Position numbers and translations under genes: made by a program. Source: CALMEC01 sp031376485 (lineage in GTDB: Bacteria; Actinomycetota; Thermoleophilia; Miltoncostaeales; Miltoncostaeaceae). Taken from it: a stretch of DNA of 5,503 bases. Shown piece by piece: positions 5,398-5,503 of the stretch (position 1 is its first letter; the number at the start of each line of letters is the position of its first letter). A model generated the notes under the pieces. That model saw only the letters and a list, made by a program, of their open reading frames with translations. It had not been told where the DNA came from and made no database searches. Where the stretch lies: NCBI GenBank assembly GCA_031376485.1, contig JANMDV010000087.1, positions 1 to 5,503 of the forward strand, read 5' to 3'.

Positions 5398-5503
5398 GGA
5401 CGCGCCCGCAGACGAGGGTGATCATCGCGAGCAGCGATTCGAGTCGACGGAAGCCTCGGGCGCGGTGGCTGAGCAGCCGGACGGTGCTGTTCATTCCTTC
5501 GAG
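5378..5503 (-). CDS. ISL3-family transposase, C-terminal end (partial, runs off the right edge)
   Basis: Reverse-strand copy of the 41-residue C-terminal fragment seen at 1-126, identical in sequence, with its TGA stop at 5378-5380. It contains the EGMNSTVRLL block with the probable third catalytic acidic residue. The gene continues beyond the window edge. Because both copies are identical, it is likely a recent duplication of one element, or a single repeat placed at both contig ends by the assembler. Confidence 0.85.
   Translation of the reverse strand, partial: LEGMNSTVRLLSHRARGFRRLESLLAMITLVCGRVPVQLPT

Larger units (their letters stand above)
5363..5503. repeat. Right copy of the 141-bp perfect terminal inverted repeat
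   Basis: Exact reverse complement of 1-141. The IS terminus GGCTCTTCCGG starts at 5364 and runs rightwards into the element, so this copy is oriented opposite to the left one. Confidence 0.97.

Noticed and set aside
4762..5421. A 219-codon forward open frame starting with GTG
   Set aside because: It is a chimaera: IS630 transposase residues at the start, then the MITE-like element, the antisense of the IS110 fragment, and the antisense of the ISL3 end. Openness is due to GC-rich DNA lacking stops.
1..5503. CRISPR array, tRNA or rRNA
   Set aside because: No regularly spaced direct repeats, tRNA cloverleaf or rRNA core motif was found on either strand by eye.

Overview
The window reads as DNA from a GC-rich actinobacterium. 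Coding frames have GC-rich third positions, and the insertion-sequence (IS) relics (ISL3, IS21, IS630 and IS110 families) are of types common in actinobacteria. It is an accessory, heavily rearranged segment: a few host-type genes sit among broken IS pieces, most of which are truncated or frameshifted. Genus cannot be read from the sequence.

Layout. Bases 1-141 and 5363-5503 are exact inverted copies of each other. Each carries the last 41 codons of an ISL3-family transposase and the terminal inverted repeat of that element, with the IS end facing inward. Between them, left to right: a weak reverse-strand coding remnant (about 223-523); a reverse-strand gene for an unrecognised protein with a membrane segment at each end (617-1381), interrupted by an in-frame TGA after 14 codons; the left end and transposase N-terminus of an ISL3 element (1548-about 1985); a frameshifted and truncated IS21-type istA (2133-about 2625); and the C-terminal part of a probable uracil-DNA-glycosylase-like gene with a one-base deletion (about 2625-2875).

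Next come two intact-looking forward genes. The first (3144-3848) encodes a secreted protein with an N-terminal module and a probable beta/gamma-crystallin or peptidase-inhibitor-I36-like C-terminal domain. Two hairpins follow it, one with a perfect 16-bp stem. The second (4078-4416) encodes a small exported or membrane-anchored protein that shares the first protein's N-terminal module but lacks the C-terminal domain. An IS630 relic starts directly at its stop codon.

The right side holds the IS630 transposase relic (about 4417-4880), a 351-bp MITE-like element with 26-bp terminal inverted repeats of ISL3 type (4881-5231), a short antisense IS110 transposase fragment (5232-5362), and the second terminal ISL3 copy.

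Functionally, the best candidates for real activity are the two secreted module-sharing proteins and perhaps the 617-1381 membrane protein. The rest is decayed mobile DNA. No RNA gene, CRISPR array or replication origin was seen. The exact 141-bp length of the terminal repeats suggests the window is a whole assembly contig that ends inside two inverted IS copies. That is a caution against reading it as a true linear molecule.
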